Positions 55,131 to 64,000 of a stretch of DNA of 64,000 bases are shown piece by piece. Positions within the stretch are counted from its first letter, which is position 1. Each line of letters opens with the position of its first letter. The stretch comes from Bidens hawaiensis (Eukaryota > Streptophyta > Magnoliopsida > Asterales > Asteraceae). Below the pieces are notes generated by a model that saw nothing but the letters and a program-made list of their open reading frames with translations, ran no database searches and was not told where the DNA came from. Position numbers and translations under genes: made by a program. Where the stretch lies: assembly GCA_021521415.1 (NCBI GenBank), contig JAIQDT010000172.1, positions 186,001-250,000 of the forward strand, written 5' to 3'.

Positions 55131-56914
55131 AATGGCATCAAGAGCCGGGATACGGGAAACTAAGCTACGGGTTCTCGGTTTTTTATTTTCCCCTTGAAAG
55201 ATTTATACAAAAATTAACATGCATGATATTTTTGTATTTAATCTTGTTATTGTTTTTGGCTTAGTTCAAAATTCAAAAAAAAAAAAAAAAAAAAAAAAAA
55301 CCGAGCAAATGGGCCGAAGCCCAATTCGGGTGAATTTGGGCCGAAGCCCACTTGAAAAAGGGTTATTGGGCTAACCGGTTTTATAAAAATTTTTTGGCCG
55401 AGCCCATAAGGATTTTGGGCCGAGCCCATGGGTTTTTATATTGGGCCGGGCCCATAAGTTTTGTTTGGGCCGAGCCCATGCAGTTTTGATTGGACCGAAG
55501 CCCATAATCTTGGTATTGGGTCAAGCCCAAATGGGTTGGGCTAGGCCCGATAAAGGCAAGGGGTTTTGGAACGGGTTCCTATGACATAACGGGTTATGTT
55601 TGCTAATACTAGACCGAGCCGTAGACCAATGTGGATGTTTGTTTGTGGTTGATGTTGTGATTGTAGTTAATTATTCAAGTTTCGGTTTGTAATAATTAAT
55701 TATGGGCAATTTTGTAATTTTGTAATTATTTATTCATATGGGTATGTAATAAATAGGTTATTTGTAATTTCTTTATTTTATAGAAAAAATGTATTAGGAC
55801 ATTTGATTTTGTAAAATTAAAGAAGATTGCAAAATTGGAAGTTTGGGCCTAATTGGGCCGGGTATGGTGATAATGGGTTTCACAAGCCCATTAAGGGATT
55901 CAAGCCCAAAAGGACCTAAGCCCACCAATTGAGCCCAAGTGGAAGCTTATGGAAGCTAAGGCCCAAGTTCAAGCCCAATGGATCACAACAAGGTTGAAGA
56001 AGATGCTCGAAGCATTTGGATGCGGGATCGAGTGGGAGCTACAACATCCATGTGTCATGTGTCCCTTAGGATCGGACCTAAGACACACACTTGTTTCGGC
56101 TAACAAGTGTGGTCTAACTTAGTGGCTCGTGTCTAGTATAATTGTGTATGCTTGTTAATTGATTGTTTGATTGTGTGGTTGTTAGATATTAGGATATCAA
56201 CTTCGTCACATAGAATTAATTAACAAAGCATAAAACGGGTTCTAATAATTATCGGTAATTACGTGACACATAGTTTAATAAAATGGATTTATTAACTAGC
56301 CGTCTCACGCCCATAATAAAATGGCTTTATTATAAATTAGAATTTTGAAAATGGTTTCAAAATATCATGTTACTAAATGCATGTTAGAACATGATTTAAA
56401 GTTTTACAACTAGAATTATTAAAACTAAAAATCCCTTTTTTTAAATTTAAGGATAATAAGTTAAACACCATCCTTTTGTATAACACTTAACATATTAATA
56501 AGCTCTTAGTGGGAAAAAGGTCACCTAACCGCATAGAGTAAATTAACATGTTGAGGTAATATTGGCATAAAATGGGAAAAAGGTCACCTAACCGTTTGTA
56601 TGTTAATATTACAAGTTGATACAAGTAGGACGACTTAAATTAGAACCATGTGAAGAGGGTCACCCAAGCATGGGGTCTAATAGGTGTTGATGGGATAAAC
56701 ATGCCAACACGAAATATGATTTCGAACCGGTCCCATAAATTCTAGAAGTTGCAAAAGGGTTTGCAATTGTTATGAATAACTACCTTGATAAACCGACAAT
56801 GGGAAAAAGGTCACCTAACCGGAGTCGGGTTTATCGTTGGATTCTAGATTTTAATTATTAATTATATTTGCATATATAAAAAGGGTATTAATAATTAAAA
56901 GGTAAAACACTAAA
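55131..56914 (+). promoter_or_regulatory. B2 primer site and leader with TGGGC/GCCCA array
   Basis: Primer-site variant TGGCATCAAGAGCC at 55133. The TGGGCCGAGCCCA-like array lies at about 55310-55550 and again at 55845-55980. GGGAAAAAGGTCACCTAACC copies lie near 56511, 56574 and 56800. TTCTGCAG ends at 56938, just before the second ATG. No gene is visible. Confidence 0.7.
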
Positions 56915-59900
56915 ATGAACTTAATTAAAATTCTGCAGATGGCCGCACACGTCGACGACAACATAATCCCTAACGTCCAAAACGTATCTCTCCGATCTAT
57001 TCTCGCTAAAGACCGTCTTAACCACAATAACTTTTCGGATTGGTTCCGAAATTTAAGGATTGTTCTAAAACAAGAAAAATTATATCATGTTTTGGAAACA
57101 CCTATCCCCGAAGAACCGGAAGAGGGAACTGAGGTCGAATACATGAATTGGGTCAAACTCACGGAAGATTCCATTCAAGTATCATGCCTCATGTTGGCGA
57201 CTATGGTTCCCGAAATCCAAAAGGATTTCGAAAACCATAATGCGTACGACATGATTACTCAACTTAAGGAAATGTTCCTTAAGCAATCGAGAGTGGAAAG
57301 GTTCGAAACGGTTCGAGCCTTGCATGCATGTAGAATGGATGATAATCAACCAGTTTCAACTTATGTACTTAAGATGAAAAGTTACATTGATCGCCTCGCC
57401 AAGCTCAATTGTCCCATCTCAAAAGAGCTAGCAACGGATTTGATCCTTAACTCTTTGTCGAAAAGGTTCGACACTTTCGTGTTAAATTATAACATGAACG
57501 GGTGGGACAAAACCATTGGAGAACTTCACTCAATGCTTAAAACAGCCGAGGCGAGCATGGGCAAAAGGGTTTTACCCGTGTTTGCGATCAATGAAGGTAG
57601 ATCCAAGAATCGATCTCAACCCAATCTTAAGGCTAAGGTAGCAAAAAGAAAGGGTCCCCCTATGCATCTTAAGGGTAAGGGCAAATCACCGGTTATGGCA
57701 AAGAAACAAAAGATTATGGAACCGAGGGGTCATAAGGATGATCCTTGTTTTGGTTGTGGGGAGACCGGACACTGGAAACGCAATTGCCCGGTCTACCTAA
57801 AAGAGCTAAAAGACAAGAGGAATGCGGCGCATACCTCGGGTAATGTCTTTATGATTAATGTTGAGCTAAATCTTATTTCTTCTAACACATGGGTATTGGA
57901 TACTGGATGTGGAACTCATATTTGCAATTGGTTGCAGGGGTTCAAAAAGAATGAAGACTTAAAGAAGGGCGAAGTGAATCTTTTCATGGGCAACGGTGCA
58001 AGAGTACACGTGGTCGCTAGAGGAGACTTCACTTTATCACTTCCAAGTGGTTTGGAAGTTGTTTTAAAAAATGTTTTGTATGCTCCTAGTTTGACTAGGA
58101 ACATTATTTCTGTGCACCTTCTTAGACAATGTAACTTTGACTTTAAATTTGTAAGATCGGAAATGCATGTGTCATCTAATGGTATCTTTTATTTTAAAGC
58201 TGTACCAAACAACGGTATTTATGAATTGGTTCATGATAATACCTCAAATAGCTCATTATATCAAACTTCTACTAAAAGACTCAAAAAGGGTTTGAGTGAT
58301 TCCTACATTTGGCATTGTCGCCTTGGACACATAAACAAGAATCGTATAAATACTCTCCAAAAGAAAGGTCTTTTGAAAACAAACGAGTTAGGTTCGTTTG
58401 ATGAGTGTGAATCTTGTATTCAAGGCAAGATGACCAAAGAGCCTTTCAAAGGTACAAATGAAAGGGCTAAGGATTTGTTAGGTATCATACATACGGATGT
58501 ATGCGGACCTTTCAAGCCAACTAGTAGGAATAGTGAAAGGTACTTCATTACCTTTACCGACGATTTTAGTCGATATGGGTATGTTTATCTAATGAAACAC
58601 AAACATGAAGCCTTTGAAATGTTCAAAGAATTTCAAAATGAAGTGCAAAATCAGCTCAACCGAACAATCAAGGTACTCCGCTCCGATAGAGGAGGCGAAT
58701 ACCTAAGTGATACCTTTCAAAGTCATCTTAGAGATTGTGGAATTATTTCACAGCTCACTCCTCCTGGAACTCCTCAACATAACGGAGTATCCGAGAGGAG
58801 GAATCGAACACTGTTGGACATGGTTCGATCAATGATGGCACGAAGCTCACTACCGCCATCATTTTGGGGATATGCGCTACTCACAGCGGCTCGTATTTTG
58901 AATATGGCCCCGACCAAAAAGGTGGATCGAATACCCTATGAAGTGTGGCATGGAAAGGTTCCATCCTTTTCATATTTAAGGGTATGGGGATGCATAGTTT
59001 ATGTTAAACGTGACACCCCAAATAAGCTTGAGGCTCGATCCATCAGGTGTGTCTTCATAGGATACCCAAAGGATGATATAGGATATATATTCTATGATCC
59101 TAGTGAACAAAGAGTGTTTGTTTCACGCAAAGGATACTTCTTAGAAACTAGGTTCCTTATGGAAGGACCTAGTGAAAAGAGAGTGGAACTTGAAGAGGTT
59201 CAAGAATCACTGGATGATACACAGTTGGTCGATACTAGCTTTCAACACGAGGATGTTGAAGATGATCAAATGGTTGATCATACACACGTTGCTCGCAGAT
59301 CTAGTAGGGTTAGTCAACCTCCCAAGAGATATGGATTTCTTGTGGATGATTGCTACTTGGTCGATTCGGATGAACCGATCTCCTACAAAGATGCTATGTC
59401 ACAACCTGATTGTGACAAGTGGCTTGAAGCCATGAGCGCCGAGATGCAATCCATGCACGATAATCAAGTTTGGGAATTGGTTGATCGTCCACTTAACTCC
59501 AAACTGGTTGGATGTAAGTGGGTCTTCAAAAAGAAGACCGATATGCATGGAAATTTAGATACTTACAAAGCTCGACTTGTCGCAAAAGGTTTCACGCAAA
59601 CTCAAGGGATTGATTATGATGAAACCTTCTCGCCAGTCGCGATGCTTAAGTCGATCAGGATATTGTTTGCCATTGCAGCTCATTTTGATTATGAGATATG
59701 GCAAATGGATGTCAAGACCGCTTTTCTAAATGGATATCTTGAGGAAGATGTCCATATGGTTCAGCCTGAAGGTTTTGTCGATCCATCTAATCCTGATAAA
59801 GTTTGTAAGTTAAAGAAATCAATCTACGGGTTGAAACAAGCATCACGGATGTGGAATCATCGTTTTAATGAAGAAATCAAAGCGTTTGGTTTCGTCCAAA

Positions 59901-60955
59901 ACGGTGATGAGGCGTGTGTGTATAAATGGGCTAGTGGGAGTATAATCATGTTCCTTATTTTGTATGTCGATGATATACTTTTATTTGGAAATGATATACC
60001 AAGTATGGAAAACGTTAAAGCGTGGTTAAGTAGTCGTTTCTCAATTAAGGATCTTGGAGAAGCGACATATATCTTGGGAATAAAGGTCTATAGGGATAGA
60101 CAAAGGAAATTGATCGGACTCAATCAAAGTGCGTACATTGATAAAATCCTAAAGAGGTTTAGGATGGAAAACTCTAAGAAAGGTTTGGTGCCTATTCCTA
60201 GAGGAACCGTATTAAGCTCATCCCAAAGTCCTAGCTCTAAGGAAGAGCAGGATAGGATGAAGCATGTTCCTTATGCTTCGGCAATAGGATCTATCATGTA
60301 TGCAATGATGTGCACTAGACCGGATGTCTCGTATGCTTTAAGCATAACAAGTAGATACCAGCACAACCCAGGTGACAGTCATTGGATGGCTGTCAAGAAT
60401 ATATTAAAATACCTTAGAAGGACTAAGGATATGTTTTTAATATATGGGTCTGGTGAGGAGGAACTCGTCGTAAAGGGTTACGTGGATGCGAGTTTCCAAA
60501 CTGACCGAGATGATTCTCGGTCACAGTCGGGATATGTTTTCATCTTAAATGGAGGCGCTGTCTCTTGGAAGAGTTCGAAGCAGGATGTTGTCGCGTTATC
60601 CACTACAGAATCTGAGTACATCGCCGCTTCAATGGCAGCCCAAGAGGCTGCATGGATGAAAAAGTTCATCATGGATCTAGGGATTATCTCTTCCATTCAG
60701 GAGCCCCTAGAGATATTCTGTGACAATGAGGGTGCTATTGCACAGATCAAGGAACCTCGTGCTCATCAGAAAACGAGGCACATTGAGCGCAGATTCAACT
60801 ACATAAGGGATGAAGTTGAAAAGAGAAAAATATGTATTCATAAAGTTCATACCGATCAAAATATTGCGGACCCACTCACGAAGCTCCTCGATAGGCCAAA
60901 GCATGAGGGTCATGTTTGTGCATTAGGACTTCGGTATTCTAGTGAGTGGATTTAA
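56915..60955 (+). CDS. gag-pol: B2 Gag-Pol polyprotein (1346 aa), intact
   Basis: Same length and domain order as the B1 protein, with only scattered conservative changes (for example Ser to Asn and Ser to Thr in Gag, Thr to Ala and Ile to Thr in reverse transcriptase). Zinc knuckle, protease DTG, integrase D-D-35-E, reverse transcriptase YVDD and RNase H acidic residues are all kept. No stop or frameshift. The alternative start is the ATG at 56939, directly after an acceptor-like CAG. Two intact, near-identical copies in 64 kb suggest the family is, or was recently, active. Confidence 0.96.
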   Translation: MNLIKILQMAAHVDDNIIPNVQNVSLRSILAKDRLNHNNFSDWFRNLRIVLKQEKLYHVLETPIPEEPEEGTEVEYMNWVKLTEDSIQVSCLMLATMVPEIQKDFENHNAYDMITQLKEMFLKQSRVERFETVRALHACRMDDNQPVSTYVLKMKSYIDRLAKLNCPISKELATDLILNSLSKRFDTFVLNYNMNGWDKTIGELHSMLKTAEASMGKRVLPVFAINEGRSKNRSQPNLKAKVAKRKGPPMHLKGKGKSPVMAKKQKIMEPRGHKDDPCFGCGETGHWKRNCPVYLKELKDKRNAAHTSGNVFMINVELNLISSNTWVLDTGCGTHICNWLQGFKKNEDLKKGEVNLFMGNGARVHVVARGDFTLSLPSGLEVVLKNVLYAPSLTRNIISVHLLRQCNFDFKFVRSEMHVSSNGIFYFKAVPNNGIYELVHDNTSNSSLYQTSTKRLKKGLSDSYIWHCRLGHINKNRINTLQKKGLLKTNELGSFDECESCIQGKMTKEPFKGTNERAKDLLGIIHTDVCGPFKPTSRNSERYFITFTDDFSRYGYVYLMKHKHEAFEMFKEFQNEVQNQLNRTIKVLRSDRGGEYLSDTFQSHLRDCGIISQLTPPGTPQHNGVSERRNRTLLDMVRSMMARSSLPPSFWGYALLTAARILNMAPTKKVDRIPYEVWHGKVPSFSYLRVWGCIVYVKRDTPNKLEARSIRCVFIGYPKDDIGYIFYDPSEQRVFVSRKGYFLETRFLMEGPSEKRVELEEVQESLDDTQLVDTSFQHEDVEDDQMVDHTHVARRSSRVSQPPKRYGFLVDDCYLVDSDEPISYKDAMSQPDCDKWLEAMSAEMQSMHDNQVWELVDRPLNSKLVGCKWVFKKKTDMHGNLDTYKARLVAKGFTQTQGIDYDETFSPVAMLKSIRILFAIAAHFDYEIWQMDVKTAFLNGYLEEDVHMVQPEGFVDPSNPDKVCKLKKSIYGLKQASRMWNHRFNEEIKAFGFVQNGDEACVYKWASGSIIMFLILYVDDILLFGNDIPSMENVKAWLSSRFSIKDLGEATYILGIKVYRDRQRKLIGLNQSAYIDKILKRFRMENSKKGLVPIPRGTVLSSSQSPSSKEEQDRMKHVPYASAIGSIMYAMMCTRPDVSYALSITSRYQHNPGDSHWMAVKNILKYLRRTKDMFLIYGSGEEELVVKGYVDASFQTDRDDSRSQSGYVFILNGGAVSWKSSKQDVVALSTTESEYIAASMAAQEAAWMKKFIMDLGIISSIQEPLEIFCDNEGAIAQIKEPRAHQKTRHIERRFNYIRDEVEKRKICIHKVHTDQNIADPLTKLLDRPKHEGHVCALGLRYSSEWI

Positions 60956-61735
60956 ATCCGTGTTTAGTGTTTGTATAAGAACGAATGTAATGGGTATCTC
61001 ATGAAATTAATTAAGTTTTAATTATTAAATGAGTTATGTTCTAATTTTGCATGTTTAATCCATGAATGACTTATGTTATTCTAAACGTCCGTAGTCGATC
61101 ATGCTTGTGGGAACAAGTATGAAGGTAAGACTATTATGAACCCGGATTGGTTGATATTCATGTGATGAATATAAGGCATAGGTTTGCCACCAAGGTTCAT
61201 AGATATTTGTGGGATACAAATATTGGACATGATCCGCTCTCAAGGATCACTGCATGGAGTTAGTGCAACTGATCATAAGTAATCCTTGAGTAAAGGCGAG
61301 TATCATTGTGTCCTTTGACCTGAGATGCATATTGGATCTGGCTTTTCATCAAGTCTGATAACTTGACTCTCTTCTTTGTTTTTCGGTAACACGATGACAT
61401 AAAAGAAAGAGCTCAGATATCATACGAGATGTCAACAAGGATGTATGCAGTCAAGATGGAATTTGTTCCTCTTATGTGTTGAGAGTTTAGATGTCTAAGG
61501 CCTGTTAAGTTAAATCAATGAGAGAATGATCAATCTGTGTCTCTCCGATTTGACAGGACATCTAGAAACAAAGGGATGTAGTGATAAGACTTACCTATAT
61601 CATATCAAGTATGGACTTGAAGGGGATGATGTTATTGAATGGCACTTAGTCAAACATACTAGGGGTGGTGACCTGTTGTTAGGCGGTATTCACCATTAGC
61701 ATTAACTTCCTATGAGTCTCGTGCAAGTGGGAGAT
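60956..61735 (+). other. B2 3' untranslated region and polypurine tract
   Basis: Noncoding, closely matching B1 18021-18799. The likely polypurine tract AAGTGGGAGATT is at about 61725-61736. Confidence 0.8.
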
Positions 61736-62654
61736 TGTTGGAATATCGTATGCCCGAGACACATAATTAAGTTAATGTGGCTAGTTATGTTTGATCCAAG
61801 TCGGGTCATACCCAATAACGAGTTAGACACACACCAATTATGTATTTGTTAAGATAAGATCTATAAGACAAATACAGAACACGACACTTTCAGAAAAATG
61901 GGTTTCTGAATAATTACTTGAAAGTATTAAATAATTAATTGGTTAATTTATTTATTTAAATAATTATTATTGGAATGATTATTTAACTATGTATTCTTTT
62001 ATAAAATGGTTTATAAAAGATGGGGTGTTTATATATTTTATAAAGTATAGAATATATAAAATAAATAAAAAAAAAAAAATAATAATAATAATGTTGGGGC
62101 CGGTTTTGGGTGGGCCCCACACCCCACCAACTTGGTCATATTGTCAACATGCAAAAAGAGATTGAGTGTGGACTTGTATATAACTAAATCTTATGTATGC
62201 ATGTGAAAAAAAAGTTCTTACAACTTTCAAGTAACCATTTTGAAAAACAACACCCATTCTCTCTTTCTCTCTAGCTCACGGCCAAAGAAGAAAGATTTCG
62301 GGTCTCGGGTTTTTCGTGTTCAAGCTCCCTAGCATAGCTCGGTGCGTGTTGGAGGCTCGGGGTATATTCCGTTTGAGGGTTTTTCTTTGAAAATCTAGCA
62401 TTCACATCATCATCTTCTTCAACATCCACTAAACTCTTAAAGGGTTAAGATTGTAAGTGTTTATATGCTTTGATAGTTTAGTTGTTCCCGTATCATTTGA
62501 TCCTAGCTTCGGGTTTCTAGTAAATAGATTATTGGTAATCTTGAAATGAATAAACTAGGTTGTTCATATGTTTAGTTTGTCTATCACGTTTCCGCATATA
62601 TTATAACTAGTTAATCGGTTAACTAAGTTTGTTAAATCCTATAGAAACCCAACA
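61736..62654 (+). repeat. B2 3' LTR (919 bp)
   Basis: Matches 54212-55130. The only difference I see is one A/T in the A-rich tract (about 62067-62092). Ends AACCCAACA before TGCTA. Confidence 0.96.
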
Positions 62655-62659
62655 TGCTA
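62655..62659 (+). repeat. Target site duplication of B2, right copy
   Basis: TGCTA, identical to 54207-54211. Confidence 0.97.
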
Positions 62660-63516
62660 TGGGTGAACTAACTTTCTTTTTAGGACTGCAGGTTGATCAG
62701 AAGAAAGATGGGATGTTCATTCATCAAACTAAATATGCCCATGACGTTCTCAAACGCTTCAAGATGGAGGACAACACTCCATTTGATACTCCAGTTTACG
62801 TCAACCATAAACTGGGTGCTGATTCAGATAGCGATGCAGACGTGGACCCCACCCAATATCGGGCAATCATAGGTTCTTTAATGTACTTAACTGCTTCAAG
62901 ACCTGATATTATGTTTGCAGTTTGTCTTTGTGCTCGCTTTCAGGCAAACCCAAAGGAATCTCACTTGAAGGGTGTGAAGAGGATATTGCGATATCTTAAA
63001 GGCAAGCCTAAGCTAGGGTTGTGGTACACGAAAGGAGGAGACTTGGAGTTAGTCGCCTACACAGATTCTGATTATGGAGGATGCAATCAGAATCGGAAGT
63101 CAACAACAGGTGGATGTCAGTTTCTTGGAGGCAGATTAGTGTCATGGCAGTGCAAGAAGCAGACCTCAGTCGCCATTTCTACCTGTGAAGCAGAATACAT
63201 GGCAGCATCGAACTGCTGCTCCCAGGTTCTTTGGATACAACAGCAATTGCGCGATTATGGTCTGAATTTCACTCATACTCCTATTTGCATAGATAACACT
63301 GCTGCTATCTCAGTAACTAACAATCCCGTCAAGCATAGCAAAACTAAACACATTGACATCCGTCATCATTTTATACGGGATTGTGCTGAGAAGAAATTGA
63401 TTGTGCTCAAAAAGGTTGATACGTTAGATAATTTCGCTGACTTGTTTACTAAAGCGTTTGACAAAACTCGTTTTCAAAACCTTGTTGAGCTGAATGGGAT
63501 GATCAATCCCGAGTAA
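62660..63516 (+). pseudogene. pol: Element C Pol, end of reverse transcriptase and RNase H
   Basis: Resumes right of B2 in the phase left at 54211, starting at the MGELTFFLGLQVDQ region after the active site. RNase H shows YTDSDYGGCN, STCEAEY and CIDNTAA, and the frame ends at TAA 63514-63516. This part is open, but it is separated from the rest of pol by B2. Confidence 0.9.
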
Positions 63517-64000
63517 CCGTGTTTTTTTGTCTTTGTTTAAAAAAAAAAAAACGTCACTATCGCTTAGAATTATGTCGGTTGCCTCAGTTTGAAGGACATA
63601 TCTTCGGATATGTTTGGTCCTCATTTCTACTTGTAGAATATAAGGATAGCCATTAACCAGATGACTGAAAGTGACCGGGGCGGTTTATGATGTGTTTTTA
63701 ATTCTTTCGCTGAAAATTAGTCGTTCATACTTAGTTAGAGGGACACATACTTGTATGTGGTCGGTCCAGCTGATCCATTGGATCTTCAGGATAGCCGTTT
63801 ACCAGAAAACTTCGACTTGATCGGGCGATAGAAGTTAAAAATTTTTTATGGGAGATGAAATTATTTTTCAAGTCTACTACTTCGTAAGAAGTTCCTTAAC
63901 TATATTTAACAGAAAATTGATCCAACCTTGGAAAGTGATAGATATGCTGATTCTGTGTGCTTAACTAGTGAAGTTATTAGGCCTAAAAGACTTTAGAACA
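63517..64000 (+). ncRNA. Element C post-pol noncoding segment with two conserved hairpins
   Basis: Matches element A from 7898 on. Hairpin 1 (63596-63613) has a perfect 7-bp stem and TTCG loop; its stem differs from A at one compensated pair and at one pair that is G-T in A. Hairpin 2 (63744-63759) has a CTTG loop. GGATAGCC boxes follow each. GAAAATTGATCCAACC at 63910 repeats A 8217. No gene; the segment continues past the window. Confidence 0.65.

Larger units (their letters stand above)
54212..62654 (+). mobile_element. Element B2: intact, very young Ty1/copia retrotransposon
   Basis: 8.44 kb, two 919-bp LTRs differing by what looks like one base in an A-rich tract, intact 1346-codon gag-pol, and perfect TGCTA duplications. 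It is the same family as B1; LTRs and leaders of B1 and B2 differ more than the coding regions do, including a different LTR start (TGTTGGAATATCG versus ATACCG). Confidence 0.97.
48225..64000 (+). mobile_element. Element C: mutated Sirevirus-like copia element, 3' end beyond window
   Basis: 5' LTR, primer site, leader, gag, pol and the start of the post-pol noncoding segment, all closely following the element A plan. It has several nonsense and frameshift changes, so this copy is not autonomous. B2 sits inside its reverse transcriptase (54212-62654). The third gene and 3' LTR would lie right of 64000. Left flank AATAT (48220-48224) should recur after that LTR. Confidence 0.92.

Overview
The window is plant nuclear DNA made almost entirely of nested LTR retrotransposons. 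I found no ordinary host gene, tRNA, rRNA or CRISPR array. Plant origin rests on Ty1/copia polyproteins, initiator-Met-tRNA primer sites and deep LTR nesting. A large-genome eudicot, possibly Asteraceae, is my impression only; no sequence search was possible.

Layout. (1) Element A, bases 1-22635, plus strand: a Sirevirus-like copia element with intact gag, pol and a long third gene. Its 5' LTR is cut by the window edge. (2) Element B1, 11295-19738: an intact copia element with near-identical LTRs, inserted in A's third gene and flanked by the 5-bp duplication GAGAA. (3) 22636-25786: the right part of a long LTR (F) that received A. (4) Element E, 25787-30835, minus strand: a decayed copia element whose gag holds a solo LTR (27812-28353, duplication CTCTC). 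(5) Elements D1 and D2, 30836-48224, plus strand: old, broken, partly tandem copia copies carrying two further solo LTRs (37813-39580 with AAAGG; 42617-44809 with TGCGC). (6) Element C, 48225 to beyond 64000: a mutated relative of A, inserted in D's third gene. (7) Element B2, 54212-62654: a second young B copy inside C's reverse transcriptase, duplication TGCTA.

How the parts work together. A, C, D and E share one plan: gag with zinc knuckles, then a stop codon, then a pol frame without its own ATG, then (in A and D) a long noncoding stretch and a third gene. At the gag-pol boundary every readable copy has a 3' splice-site-like sequence. A and C also have a phase-0 GTAAGT donor at the same place in gag. 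This suggests unspliced RNA makes Gag and spliced RNA makes a Gag-Pol fusion. The third gene looks like its own transcription unit in both A and D: TATA box, 5'-UTR intron, and in A an internal phase-1 intron. Its product has a basic patch, a coiled coil and acidic stretches.

Each family also carries its own short-motif array in noncoding DNA: TTCGATCGAA in A, GGCGAAGTT/AACTTCGCC in C and the solo LTR, AACGAAT-like in E, AGCAAGGTT-like in D, TGGGC/GCCCA in B. In A the arrays end 11-16 bp upstream of the TATA boxes of both the LTR and the internal promoter. My working hypothesis is that the third-gene protein reads the family's own array, as VANC anti-silencing proteins do in VANDAL transposons. 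This is inference.
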